Shown here: positions 8,998 through 16,587 of the stretch, piece after piece
Layout: each line of letters starts with the position of its first letter
How positions within the stretch are numbered: the stretch's first letter is position 1
Origin: Actinomycetota bacterium
Lineage (GTDB): Bacteria; Actinomycetota; Acidimicrobiia; Acidimicrobiales; RAAP-2
Length of the DNA stretch: 57,969 nucleotides
Direction of reading: 5' to 3'
NCBI GenBank assembly: GCA_029850535.1
Contig: JARCRU010000121.1
Location: 1 to 57,969, forward strand
The notes under the pieces: generated by a model
What the model saw: the letters and a program-made list of their open reading frames with translations, nothing else
What the model was told of the DNA's origin: nothing
Databases searched by the model: none
Position numbers and translations under genes: made by a program

Positions 8998-10152
8998 GGC
9001 CGTAGAGAGGGGGAATTTTGGCTTCGTGGGAGCGCTGTACGGCACGGGCGCAGCACCACCGATTTTTCGCAAATCGGCCAGCACCTGGGATAACGAGGAG
9101 ACGCCAATGACGTGCAAACTGGCGCTGGCGGTACTCTTGGCCGCGGCGTAGTCGCCCTGGGGGACGAAGAAGTAGTGGGCGCCCGCCTTCTCGACGGCGA
9201 TGGTCTTCTCGGCGGCGCCGCCGATGGCTCCCACATTGCCCTGGGGATCGATGGTGCCGGTCGTCGCGATCACGTGGCCCCCCGTGAGCGATCCCCGGCT
9301 GAGGGTGTCAATCAGTGTCAAGGTCATCGCGAGTCCCGCCGAGGGACCACCAATGTTCGCAGTGTTCAGCGTGATGGAACCGGGCAAGGTATAGGCCACG
9401 CCATCCTCGGGGGCAATTCCCAACCACGATGGTCCCGCCGTAGGGAATTGAGCACAATCAGTGGCCGAGGAGGCATTGGGTGAAGTCGCCGTAGTGATCC
9501 CAATCGCCACCGCACGACCTCGCGTCAAGACACCGGTGGCACTGAATTTTCCCGGTTCCACGGTCAGGGTCAGTTTGGTGTTGGGCGCCACGTGCTCGAG
9601 CGATCCCACGAGTGAGCACTGCGAGGTGACCGCTCGCCCGTTAACCGCGGTGATCTCGTCGCCGACGCTCAGCCCCGCACGCGAGGCGGGGGTATTGTCG
9701 ACCACCCCGGTGATCACGGCTCCGGACGCCCTGGCGGGCACCTTCCAACCCAGCGCACGCAGGGCCGCCACCTTGGCGGCCGTTTGCGAGTCGCTCATCT
9801 GCAAGAATCCCTGCGCCAGGAGTTGACTGGTGGGGATGCCCGGCTCGAGCAACTGACTCGCAGTGACGAACTCGACGTGGCTCTCGAACAGTTTCATGTA
9901 GAGATACTGCAAGTGCGACAGCGGTTGGAGATATACGTCGACCAGCATGATGCGGTCACGGTGCGGATCGGTGCCGAGGCCCTTCACGCTCACGAGCGGC
10001 GCCACATTGGTGGCGTTGCCCGGGGTGATCGCGTAGAGGTTGGTCGACCACGCGCGTAGCCCCACGACCAGGACGACGAGCACCACGAGAGCCGTCACGA
10101 ATCGTCGCACGCCACGGCGGGCTTGAGAAGGTGGTGAGATGGTCTGGTGCAC
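8995..10152 (-). CDS. Membrane-anchored PDZ and Lon-like (S16) protease, YlbL type
   Basis: A 385-residue protein with one transmembrane helix at about residues 17-33. A PDZ domain spans about 125-215 (SGAVITGVVDNTPASRAG, then VGDEITAVNG). A Lon-type serine-lysine protease domain runs from about 240 to 365. The catalytic pair is visible: Ser271 in GGPSAG and Lys316 in GGAAEKTIA. The catalytic part would face the outside of the membrane, where relatives are thought to process or clear envelope proteins. There is no ATPase domain, as expected for this branch. The GTG start at 10152 shares the hexamer GTGCAC with the divergent HEAT-repeat gene. Its stop overlaps the -10 box of the DivIVA-like gene downstream. 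Confidence 0.9.
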   Translation of the reverse strand: MHQTISPPSQARRGVRRFVTALVVLVVLVVGLRAWSTNLYAITPGNATNVAPLVSVKGLGTDPHRDRIMLVDVYLQPLSHLQYLYMKLFESHVEFVTASQLLEPGIPTSQLLAQGFLQMSDSQTAAKVAALRALGWKVPARASGAVITGVVDNTPASRAGLSVGDEITAVNGRAVTSQCSLVGSLEHVAPNTKLTLTVEPGKFSATGVLTRGRAVAIGITTATSPNASSATDCAQFPTAGPSWLGIAPEDGVAYTLPGSITLNTANIGGPSAGLAMTLTLIDTLSRGSLTGGHVIATTGTIDPQGNVGAIGGAAEKTIAVEKAGAHYFFVPQGDYAAAKSTASASLHVIGVSSLSQVLADLRKIGGAAPVPYSAPTKPKFPLSTA

Positions 10153-10779
10153 AGTGATGATTCAACGCTACCGGACGAGGTGGACGTTCTCCTCCTCAAG
10201 GCGGGATACCGCAACGACGAAAGTCTCGACTCCTCCATCGTCGCGCACCTGCGTAGCGATCCCCCCCGACGACGCATCCTGGCGTTGCGCGCCGCCCTGC
10301 GACGCGACATCGTCACCGACGACGACTGGCGTGCGGCGCTCTGCGACCAGGACGTGGAGGTGCGCCGCGAGGCGCTGATGCTCATCGCCGGGGTCGAGAT
10401 CGAGGACGAGTCACTCTTCGCCCTCCTCATCGCGGCACTCGAGGACGATGACGCCCTGGTCGTGGATGGAGCGGCGTTCGCCCTGGGCGAGCACCTGCAC
10501 CTCCCCGCCGTCGAGAGGCTCATCACGGTAGCGGACACGCACGAGGACCCCCGATGTCGCGAGTCGGCGATTGCGGCCCTGGGAGCGATGGGTGATGACC
10601 GGGCCCGCGAGGTGATCGTGGCGGCGCTCGAGGACAAGCCCGCCGTGCGGCGACGGGCCATCGTGGCGCTGGCGAACTTCGAGGGTCCCGACATCGACGC
10701 GGCCCTGGCGCGCGCCAGCGAGGACCGGGACTGGCAGGTACGCGCCGCCGTCGACCAACTAGGCCGTTTCGAGGAGTGA
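10147..10779 (+). CDS. HEAT-repeat protein
   Basis: A 210-residue acidic protein built of about five helical repeats of 30-35 residues, with the repeat signature seen in [44 protein letters not shown] and [16 protein letters not shown] repeats form a right-handed solenoid used for protein binding; no enzyme motif is present, so the partner is unknown. GTG at 10147 is chosen because GAAGG lies upstream and it gives the longest repeat region; GTG at 10180 is an alternative. The gene is divergent from the Lon-like protease and convergent with mreB, so it stands alone as a transcription unit. Confidence 0.75.
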   Translation: MHSDDSTLPDEVDVLLLKAGYRNDESLDSSIVAHLRSDPPRRRILALRAALRRDIVTDDDWRAALCDQDVEVRREALMLIAGVEIEDESLFALLIAALEDDDALVVDGAAFALGEHLHLPAVERLITVADTHEDPRCRESAIAALGAMGDDRAREVIVAALEDKPAVRRRAIVALANFEGPDIDAALARASEDRDWQVRAAVDQLGRFEE

Positions 10780-10780
10780 C

Positions 10781-11785
10781 CTAGCGGTCAACCTGGCGAA
10801 AGAGGCTGTGCAACGACGACATCTCCTCGAGGCACATCTGCAGTCCGCGAATGATGACCGTGCCCGGCTCGTCGGCCACCCGTATCGTCACGCCGGTGGT
10901 GTGCGCAATCAATTCGGCGAAGTCGGTGAGTTGCGCGTGTCCCCCCACGAGGACCATGCCTTGAGTGCTCACGTCCTGGGACAGGTCCGGCGGCGCGTCG
11001 GCGAGGCATTCTTGAATGAGACGCAGGGTCGCGCTTACCGTGTCGGCGAGTGCGGCGTTGACCAACTCCGCGCGCACCTCGACCGTCTCGATCTTGCCGT
11101 CCTCGATGGCCCGAGCACTGATGGTGTGGGACTGACCGTGACTACGGCTACGCGCCGAGCTCATCGAAATCTTGAGTTCCTCGATGACGGTGGGAGCGGC
11201 CACGACGCCCTGGCGCAAACGCAACAAGGTGGCGATGGCGTTGTCGATGTCGTTGCCACCGACCCGACGCGCGCCCGAGGAGACGATGCCGCCGAGGGAG
11301 ATGAGCGCGGACTCCGACGCACCGGCGCCCAGGACCGTCACCGCTGATCCCACGGGGTCCTGCACGGGCAGCCCGAGCCCGATGGCGGCGGCGATGGGCG
11401 CCTCCATCAACGAGACTTCACGAGCCCCTGCTTGAACGGCGGCTTGGCGCAGGGCGCGACGCTCAATCGACGTAGCGAGCGAGGGCACGCTCATCACGAC
11501 GCGTGCACGGCTGAGTTTGGAGACCCCGGCGCGCTCGAAGAGACCGGCGATGAGCCGAGCCGTCACGTCAAAGTCCACGGTGGTGCCCTGGGACAAGGGT
11601 CGAAAGACCACCGTGTGCCGCGGCGTGCGACCAATCAGGTCAATCGCCCCGTGCCCCACGTCCACCACCTCCCCCGAGGTGGTGTCGATGGCGACCATGG
11701 TGGGTTCGTCGAAGAGTATCCCCCGATCGGCGGTCGCCAGACGGGTGCGCGACGTGCCGATATCGAGTGCGACGTCAGTGGCCAT
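10781..11785 (-). CDS. mreB: MreB/Mbl-type bacterial actin
   Basis: A 334-residue actin-fold ATPase. The phosphate-1 loop VALDIGTSRTRLA lies at about residues 5-17, phosphate-2 is TVLGAGASESALISLGG in mid-chain, and the C-terminal adenosine motif is MVLVGGHAQLTDF. MreB polymers guide side-wall synthesis at the inner membrane. The phosphate-2 loop is somewhat diverged from the usual DIGGGTTEVAV, so this may be a specialised paralogue. No mreC, mreD or rodA lies nearby. ATG at 11785 is preceded by GGAGAG, and TAGCAT lies 8 nt upstream. Confidence 0.85.
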   Translation of the reverse strand: MATDVALDIGTSRTRLATADRGILFDEPTMVAIDTTSGEVVDVGHGAIDLIGRTPRHTVVFRPLSQGTTVDFDVTARLIAGLFERAGVSKLSRARVVMSVPSLATSIERRALRQAAVQAGAREVSLMEAPIAAAIGLGLPVQDPVGSAVTVLGAGASESALISLGGIVSSGARRVGGNDIDNAIATLLRLRQGVVAAPTVIEELKISMSSARSRSHGQSHTISARAIEDGKIETVEVRAELVNAALADTVSATLRLIQECLADAPPDLSQDVSTQGMVLVGGHAQLTDFAELIAHTTGVTIRVADEPGTVIIRGLQMCLEEMSSLHSLFRQVDR

Positions 11786-11793
11786 GGCTCTCC

Positions 11794-11799
11794 ATGCTA
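11794..11799 (-). promoter_or_regulatory. -10 box for mreB
   Basis: TAGCAT, then GGAGAGCC and the ATG at 11785. The transcript would have a leader of only one or two bases. Confidence 0.35.
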
Positions 11800-11821
11800 G
11801 GTCGCGTGTCGCGGGGCCCTT

Positions 11822-11852
11822 TTGACACCGATAGCGCAAACGCGAATAGGTT
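11822..11852 (+). promoter_or_regulatory. Promoter of the DUF2342-like gene, leaderless
   Basis: A perfect -35 TTGACA (11822-11827), a 19-nt spacer, -10 TAGGTT (11847-11852), then GGGGAG and ATG at 11859. Six bases separate the box from the start codon. Confidence 0.55.
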
Positions 11853-11858
11853 GGGGAG

Positions 11859-12977
11859 ATGAGTGAATTCCCCATGGGCGACATGTTTGGCGACCTCTTC
11901 AAGATGCTCGGGCAGCAGGGTCCCGACGCGTGGTACCAGACCGCCGTGCAGTTGGCCCTCAACGTGGCGCGGGGCGACGATGGCGACCCCAATCCGCTAC
12001 CCAGTGAGCGCCAGCGACTCGAGGGGTTCGCGCCCCTCGTCGGACGCCACGTCGATGCCCTCTTCGGGGTGCCCTCGAACCCGGAGGTGACCGCGGTCAA
12101 CCGTTCGGGTCTGACCCTCGCGGCCCTGAACCAATGGAAGCCCCTGATTAGCCCCATGGCCGAAACGCCGCCGGCGCTCGAACTCGACAACGTCGAGGGT
12201 GGGGCCATGATGGCCCAGTTGGCTGGATCGCTCGGTCCCCTCTTCCTCGGGTTCCAGTTGGGTTCGGTGGCCGGACACTTCTCCGAGCGGGCCTGGTCGT
12301 TGTCGGCCCTACCCCTGCCGCGCGAGGACGCCACACGTCACTTCGTGGTGAACAACATCATGGCCTTCGCCGAGGAGTGGTCGCTCGAACGCGACGAGGT
12401 CTACGTCTTCGCCCTGGCGCGCGAATTCGTAGCGTCGCTAGTGCTCTCGCAGCCAGGTACTGGTGACGCCCTGCGGGCGTTGCTCGTCGACGCCGTGCGA
12501 GAGTCCAGCGCCGCCCAGGGCGACTTGATGGCCCGGCTCCAGAGCATGATCAACCCCGAGAACATGGCGTCGTTCATGAGCAATCCCGAGTCGTTACTCG
12601 ACGAGATCGAGTTGCCCGGCGAGACTGATGCGACGCGGGCGATTAACGCCGCGTGTGGCGTGCTCAGCGCATTCTTCGACGCCGCGGCCACCGAGATCAC
12701 CGCCACCATGATGGGTCCGCGCCCCTCACTCAATGAAGCCTGGCGCCGTCACCGCTTGAGTGACGCTCGTGGCGAAGACGCCGCCGCGGCGCTGTTCGGT
12801 ATCTCGACGCAGGGAGCGCACCACGAACTCGCGCGTAGTTTCGTCGCCGACATCGCCACCGCTCACACCCTGGGCGCCTTCAGTGCGTTGTTACGCGTCG
12901 ACGGTCTACCCAGTGACGTCGAGCTCAGCGACCCCACTGCCTGGTACGAGCGGGTCTCGAACTCGCCTCTGGCCTAG
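11859..12977 (+). CDS. Zincin-like DUF2342 family protein, zinc motif lost
   Basis: A 372-residue protein that resembles the actinobacterial zinc-dependent metalloprotease family DUF2342 (zincin 2). The layout is shared: a Gly/Gln-rich hydrophobic segment LAGSLGPLFLGFQLGSVAG (about 121-139), then VVNNIMAFAEEWSLERDE, and then the place where the HExxH helix normally sits. Here that helix reads FALAREFVASLV (about 184-195), so both histidines and the spacing of the catalytic glutamate are gone. The protein is therefore probably a non-catalytic relative. Low similarity leaves the family call uncertain. It is convergent with the small gene that follows, with four overlapping bases at the stops. 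Confidence 0.65.
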   Translation: MSEFPMGDMFGDLFKMLGQQGPDAWYQTAVQLALNVARGDDGDPNPLPSERQRLEGFAPLVGRHVDALFGVPSNPEVTAVNRSGLTLAALNQWKPLISPMAETPPALELDNVEGGAMMAQLAGSLGPLFLGFQLGSVAGHFSERAWSLSALPLPREDATRHFVVNNIMAFAEEWSLERDEVYVFALAREFVASLVLSQPGTGDALRALLVDAVRESSAAQGDLMARLQSMINPENMASFMSNPESLLDEIELPGETDATRAINAACGVLSAFFDAAATEITATMMGPRPSLNEAWRRHRLSDARGEDAAAALFGISTQGAHHELARSFVADIATAHTLGAFSALLRVDGLPSDVELSDPTAWYERVSNSPLA

Positions 12978-13252
12978 GCCTCTTCCTCGTAACCCAAGTT
13001 CCACTCGACCAACAGGTTCTCGCGCTCGGCGTCGCGATTGACGCGCTCGCGATTGCGCCGGAACTGCGGATCGTGCGGGGGCAAGAATCGCAGGCGTGCG
13101 TCAATGCGATCGACGAAGGCTTGAATCTGCTCCTCGTCGCCAAAGACCATGCGACACTCCCAGTGGGGTGCGACCGGCCCCAGGTAGACGACTTGGACGT
13201 GACCGACGGGATCGATGACCTCAGTGGTTTCGCTGCTCGGAACCTGGCTCAC
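12974..13252 (-). CDS. Conserved hypothetical protein, 92 residues
   Basis: A small soluble protein with no recognised domain. It contains VQVVYLGPVAPHWECRMVFG followed by a helix EEQIQAFVDRIDARLRFL and an acidic end YEEEA. There is no signal peptide or membrane segment. The GTG start at 13252 has AAGGAG about 6 nt upstream, a strong ribosome site, and TAGACT about 40 nt upstream could serve as -10. It is divergent from the formimidoyltransferase gene. Confidence 0.65.
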   Translation of the reverse strand: MSQVPSSETTEVIDPVGHVQVVYLGPVAPHWECRMVFGDEEQIQAFVDRIDARLRFLPPHDPQFRRNRERVNRDAERENLLVEWNLGYEEEA

Positions 13253-13327
13253 GGTGCTCCTTCAAGAGAACGTCGTACTACGGGAGTTCCAGTCTACCTT
13301 TTCGCCCCCGTCGCGCCACGAGCCCTC

Positions 13328-13368
13328 GACCGCCCCGAATGCGGTCGTTTTCGCCCTCCGGGGCGGTC
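13328..13368 (+). promoter_or_regulatory. 10-bp inverted repeat abutting the -10 box; candidate operator
   Basis: GACCGCCCCG (13328-13337) and CGGGGCGGTC (13359-13368) are perfect inverted arms separated by 21 nt. The right arm touches TAGGGT (13369-13374), which lies 6 nt before the GTG at 13381. A regulator bound here would cover the promoter. Confidence 0.4.
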
Positions 13369-13374
13369 TAGGGT
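13369..13374 (+). promoter_or_regulatory. -10 box of the formimidoyltransferase gene, leaderless
   Basis: TAGGGT, six bases, then the GTG start codon at 13381. Confidence 0.45.
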
Positions 13375-13380
13375 CGAGGC

Positions 13381-14202
13381 GTGTTCGAGTGCGTGGTCAA
13401 TATCTCCGAGGGACGCGACGGCGCCCTCCTCGATCGTTTCTCGCGCGCGGCGGGCCCGTCACTGCGCGACCGTCACAGCGACCACTTTCACAACCGCAGC
13501 GTCTTCACTCTGGTCAACGCGGCCCCGGCCCTGCTCGGTGACCTGCGCTCGCTCATCGACGTCGCGATGTCGTCGCTGGACCTGACGGCCCACGAGGGAG
13601 TGCACCCTCGTCTCGGGGTAGTGGACGTGGTGCCCTTCGTCGCTCTGGCGCCCGACGTTTTCGCCAACGCGCGACAGTTGCGCGACCTGACCGCGAAGTG
13701 GATCGCCCGCGCGTACGACATCCCGGTCTTCCTGTACGGACCACTCCTGGAGGGCGATCGATCCCTGCCTTACGTGCGCGCGCACGCGTTCAAGGATTTG
13801 GCGCCGGACTTTGGTCCGCCCCACGCCGATCCCCGCCACGGGGCAACCGTCGTGGGCGCGCGCGAGATCCTGGTCGCTTGGAATATTTGGCTCAAGAACG
13901 TCTCCCTCGAGCGCGCCGCGTTGCTCGCCAAATTGGTGCGTCGTCCGGGCGTGCGCGCCCTGGGTCTGCAGGTCGGCGACGAGGTGCAGGTGAGTTGCAA
14001 CCTCGTCGACATCAACCTGGCGACCCCCTCGCAGATCTATGACCACGTCGCCGCGCACCTCGAATTGCCCGGGGTGATCGTACGCGCCGAATTGGTGGGA
14101 CTCATACCCCAATCCTTGCTATCGAAAGAGGATCCGCGACGCTGGGCGCAACTCGGGCTGAGTACCGACGCGACCATTGAGACGCGGATTGGTCAGCGCT
14201 AA
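13381..14202 (+). CDS. Glutamate formimidoyltransferase
   Basis: A 273-residue enzyme that moves the formimino group of N-formimino-L-glutamate to tetrahydrofolate, giving glutamate and 5-formimino-THF. It matches the FTCD formiminotransferase N- and C-subdomains: FECVVNISEGRD at the start, SLDLTAHEGVHPRLGVVDVV with the conserved histidines near residue 65-75, and later LVSCNLVDINLATPSQIYDHV-like text. The cyclodeaminase half found in the animal enzyme is absent. The GTG start fits the leaderless box 6 nt upstream. It lies about 7 kb from hutI on the opposite strand and offers a second outlet for the histidine pathway beside hutG. Its stop overlaps that of whiB by 4 nt. Confidence 0.9.
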   Translation: MFECVVNISEGRDGALLDRFSRAAGPSLRDRHSDHFHNRSVFTLVNAAPALLGDLRSLIDVAMSSLDLTAHEGVHPRLGVVDVVPFVALAPDVFANARQLRDLTAKWIARAYDIPVFLYGPLLEGDRSLPYVRAHAFKDLAPDFGPPHADPRHGATVVGAREILVAWNIWLKNVSLERAALLAKLVRRPGVRALGLQVGDEVQVSCNLVDINLATPSQIYDHVAAHLELPGVIVRAELVGLIPQSLLSKEDPRRWAQLGLSTDATIETRIGQR

Positions 14203-14474
14203 CTAGCCTGCGAGCGCCGTTCTAGAGCGCGCGCCCGGCGCAAGCGCCGACGTTCGCGCTCACTCATGCCACCCCAAATTCCGAATTTCTCACCGTTATC
14301 GAGAGCGTATTCGAGGCAGTCGTCGCGCACGACGCACCCGCGACACACCTCCTTGGCCTCACGGGTGGAAGAACCGCGCTCGGGAAAGAAGAGATCGGGA
14401 TCGACACCCATGCAGTTCGAACGAGACTGCCAGCCGCGGTCTTCCATTCCGACCAACGTATTGACGATTTCCAT
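14199..14474 (-). CDS. WhiB-family (Wbl) iron-sulfur transcriptional regulator
   Basis: A 91-residue protein of the actinobacteria-specific Wbl family. The four cluster ligands are Cys21, Cys44, Cys47 and Cys53 (CxxC and C-x5-C spacing intact). The turn GIWGG at 65-69 precedes a basic DNA-binding tail SERERRRLRRARALERR. These proteins bind a [4Fe-4S] cluster and control gene expression through sigma factor contact, often in response to redox stress or development. ATG at 14474 is chosen because GGAGG lies 7-8 nt upstream; an in-frame upstream start would add an unlikely 42-residue leader. Which of WhiB1-7 it corresponds to cannot be told. Confidence 0.93.
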   Translation of the reverse strand: MEIVNTLVGMEDRGWQSRSNCMGVDPDLFFPERGSSTREAKEVCRGCVVRDDCLEYALDNGEKFGIWGGMSERERRRLRRARALERRSQAS

Positions 14475-14510
14475 GTCGATTTCCTCCCCGACGGTGATCT
14501 TCACCACCGA

Positions 14511-14520
14511 TGTAATTACA
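14511..14520. promoter_or_regulatory. Perfect palindrome TGTAATTACA upstream of whiB
   Basis: A 10-bp perfect palindrome about 37 nt before the whiB start and 112 nt before the divergent gene. It overlaps a possible -10 element and could be an operator. AT-rich within GC-rich surroundings. Confidence 0.3.
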
Positions 14521-14617
14521 ACAGTGTCATTGTGTCGGAATTCCCTCGGGAATGCAAATCGAATTTCGAGGTGGGTACTCGGCGAATCCTGTGGCGACAC
14601 GGCGGCGGCGACCCACC

Positions 14618-14623
14618 TACTGT
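14618..14623 (+). promoter_or_regulatory. Possible -10 box of the gene at 14632
   Basis: TACTGT, eight bases before ATG 14632. Weak evidence, listed because the same spacing recurs at other starts in the window. Confidence 0.25.
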
Positions 14624-14631
14624 GGTGATCT

Positions 14632-15675
14632 ATGAGTCTGCTCTCGCCCTTCGCCGGACTGAACTACGAGGTACGCGACGACGACCTCGTGAGGTTCAAG
14701 AACAACCCTCTCGACGACTCGCTCTCGAACCTCGTGCGCTCGATCTTCGATTCCCTCGAGGTGCATCGCAGCGACGCGCGCCACGCCTTGAGCGAGACCG
14801 ACAGCGACACCCTGCTCGTCTTCGCTCGTCGGCGTCTCCTCGGCGCGCGCCGCACGGACTCGACGCGAGCCATCAGCGACGCTCTCGACGCGTACGCCCT
14901 CATTCCTCTCGAGAGTGACGTCCCCTGGGAATCGTGGTTCAAGGCCACTCTCCTGGTCGGACGCGACCTCGGGCTCGATCTCGGTGCTCTACAGGTCCGT
15001 TTTGCTCAAGGGGCGCTTCCCCACTGCGCGCAACGCGCGCGGGTGGCCTTCGATGCTATGAGCCGCATCGACGACCTGAGTCAGTGCCACGTCGTCGAAG
15101 TCACCACCGAATACGGCGTCGGCCTCGTCGAGACGACCGTGGTACGGGATCAAACCGGCCACAGTTGGGGTGGCCTTACCGGGGTCCCCGTGTCCCTGGG
15201 TCAGTATCAGGTGAACTACGCACCCACCACCAACCTCGCCCAGCTCGCGGTCGGCATTGCTGATGCGCTCGAGGCCTCGGGGCGAGTGACGTGTTCGTCG
15301 ATCCGCCAGGACCAACTCGTCGCGACCATGTTCGACCTGGTGACGTCGGGCTCCTACGTGGACTCGCTGGGCTGCTTCAGTTTCTTCGCCGACGCCACGG
15401 ATGAAGGACCCCACTTCGCCGTCACCGTCGCGGAAATGGCGTCGGAGGAGTACGACGATGTTCGCTACGACGCCGAGGACCTCGCCGAAGAACTCGCCGA
15501 CGCCGCCGACGCGATCGAGGAGCAATCCGCGATGTCAGCAGGACCCTGTGTGGTGGTACTCAGCGCGCTGCCCGACTTCTCCGACACCGTGAGCGCCGAG
15601 CCGGTCGACCTGTCGGACTTCCTCGAGATCGTGCGCGGCGCGGGCTCGTCGAGCGCGGGCTCGTCGCCTACTTGA
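14632..15675 (+). CDS. Hypothetical protein, 347 residues
   Basis: I do not recognise this family. The N-terminal third is charged and helical (DDDLVRFKNNPLDDSLSNL). A middle region has mixed strands (VVEVTTEYGVGLVETTVV, GGLTGVPVSLGQYQVNYAP). A strongly acidic helical stretch EEYDDVRYDAEDLAEELADA follows, and the C terminus ends Ser/Gly-rich. No signal peptide or membrane helix. GC-rich third codon positions and its length support a real gene. It is divergent from whiB with a 157-nt shared promoter region, and convergent with the next gene with eight overlapping bases. Confidence 0.7.
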   Translation: MSLLSPFAGLNYEVRDDDLVRFKNNPLDDSLSNLVRSIFDSLEVHRSDARHALSETDSDTLLVFARRRLLGARRTDSTRAISDALDAYALIPLESDVPWESWFKATLLVGRDLGLDLGALQVRFAQGALPHCAQRARVAFDAMSRIDDLSQCHVVEVTTEYGVGLVETTVVRDQTGHSWGGLTGVPVSLGQYQVNYAPTTNLAQLAVGIADALEASGRVTCSSIRQDQLVATMFDLVTSGSYVDSLGCFSFFADATDEGPHFAVTVAEMASEEYDDVRYDAEDLAEELADAADAIEEQSAMSAGPCVVVLSALPDFSDTVSAEPVDLSDFLEIVRGAGSSSAGSSPT

Positions 15676-16519
15676 TCGACGTGATCGCGGGGGCGTGACA
15701 GACCGACGTGGGCTGCGAGTTGGTGAGCGAACAGATTCCCGCGGTGATCTGGTTCGCCGCCCCCACGATGTCCTGAGTCACAGGATTGCTCGCCGTCGCG
15801 AGCCCCGCGGCGATGGTCTCTTGAGTGAGCCCGCTCAATATTCCCGGTAAGAAGTTCGATCCGGCCTGGAAGTAACGATTGCCGAGGTCGAGGAACGGGA
15901 TCGAACCGGGATAGCCCGGCTGATTGGCCGGGAGGAAACGGTGCTGGTCGTACTGGAAGAAGATCGCCTGCTGACGAGCGCTCAGCACCTGAAGGGGTTG
16001 GTGGGTGCGCGTCGCCGTCTCCACCGATTCGAAGGAGATAGAGGGCGAAGAATACGTGGCGTGAACGAAGGAGAGAGTGGGGGTGCGCGGATAGGCCTCG
16101 CCCACCGCGTCCGACGACCACGCCAGATCAAGGTGCGAGAGGGTACCGAAACGCCCGAGCGCCACGGCCAGGGCCCAGCGTTGCGCCGCGCAGAAGGGGC
16201 ACCACTCGGCACCCACGTAGAACACGTCGGGCTTGGCGTTCAAGGTCAAGAGCGGCTGATCCGCCACGTGGGTGAGCGGGGTGAGAGCCGACGAGGAGAC
16301 CGCGAGCGCGACGGCGTTGGCGACCGCCATGTTGGGGGAAGTCACCTCGCGCTGCAGTGTCGCCGAGGCGCTCACGTCACCGAGCCCACTCGTGCCGCCC
16401 GAGCCCCGCGCCACCTTGACCACGACCAGTGCGACGACGATCGCGACCACCACTGCCGCCGCTACCCACGCCAGGGACGCACTTCGTTTCGACGTTGCGG
16501 CCGCAGTGACCATGAGCAC
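15668..16519 (-). CDS. DUF929 family membrane-anchored thioredoxin-like protein
   Basis: A 283-residue protein with one N-terminal transmembrane helix (about 15-36). The rest would be outside the membrane. The segment DVFYVGAEWCPFCAAQRWAL holds a CPFC motif at residues 107-110, typical of the DUF929 thioredoxin-like family. The rest of the domain (FATPSISFESVET-like text and YPGSIPFLDLGNRYF) follows the family pattern. Probable role is disulfide chemistry or redox handling of exported proteins; this is inferred from the CxxC fold. The GTG start at 16519 precedes ATG at 16513 in frame; either could be used. Confidence 0.75.
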   Translation of the reverse strand: MLMVTAAATSKRSASLAWVAAAVVVAIVVALVVVKVARGSGGTSGLGDVSASATLQREVTSPNMAVANAVALAVSSSALTPLTHVADQPLLTLNAKPDVFYVGAEWCPFCAAQRWALAVALGRFGTLSHLDLAWSSDAVGEAYPRTPTLSFVHATYSSPSISFESVETATRTHQPLQVLSARQQAIFFQYDQHRFLPANQPGYPGSIPFLDLGNRYFQAGSNFLPGILSGLTQETIAAGLATASNPVTQDIVGAANQITAGICSLTNSQPTSVCHAPAITSIK

Positions 16520-16587
16520 CCGATTTCCGTTGAGAGAGTGCTCTTCGCACCCGCTGCACTACCACCGTAGCGCCGGAATCTGAACCC

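Noticed and set aside
8985..9236. An N-terminal extension of 84 residues for the DivIVA-like protein
   Set aside because: The extension is Pro/Arg/Ser-rich, out-of-frame reading of the Lon-like gene; the leaderless box supports ATG 8984.
11786..12334. A 183-residue N-terminal extension for MreB
   Set aside because: It lies over the DUF2342-like gene on the other strand, and the actin fold begins right after ATG 11785.
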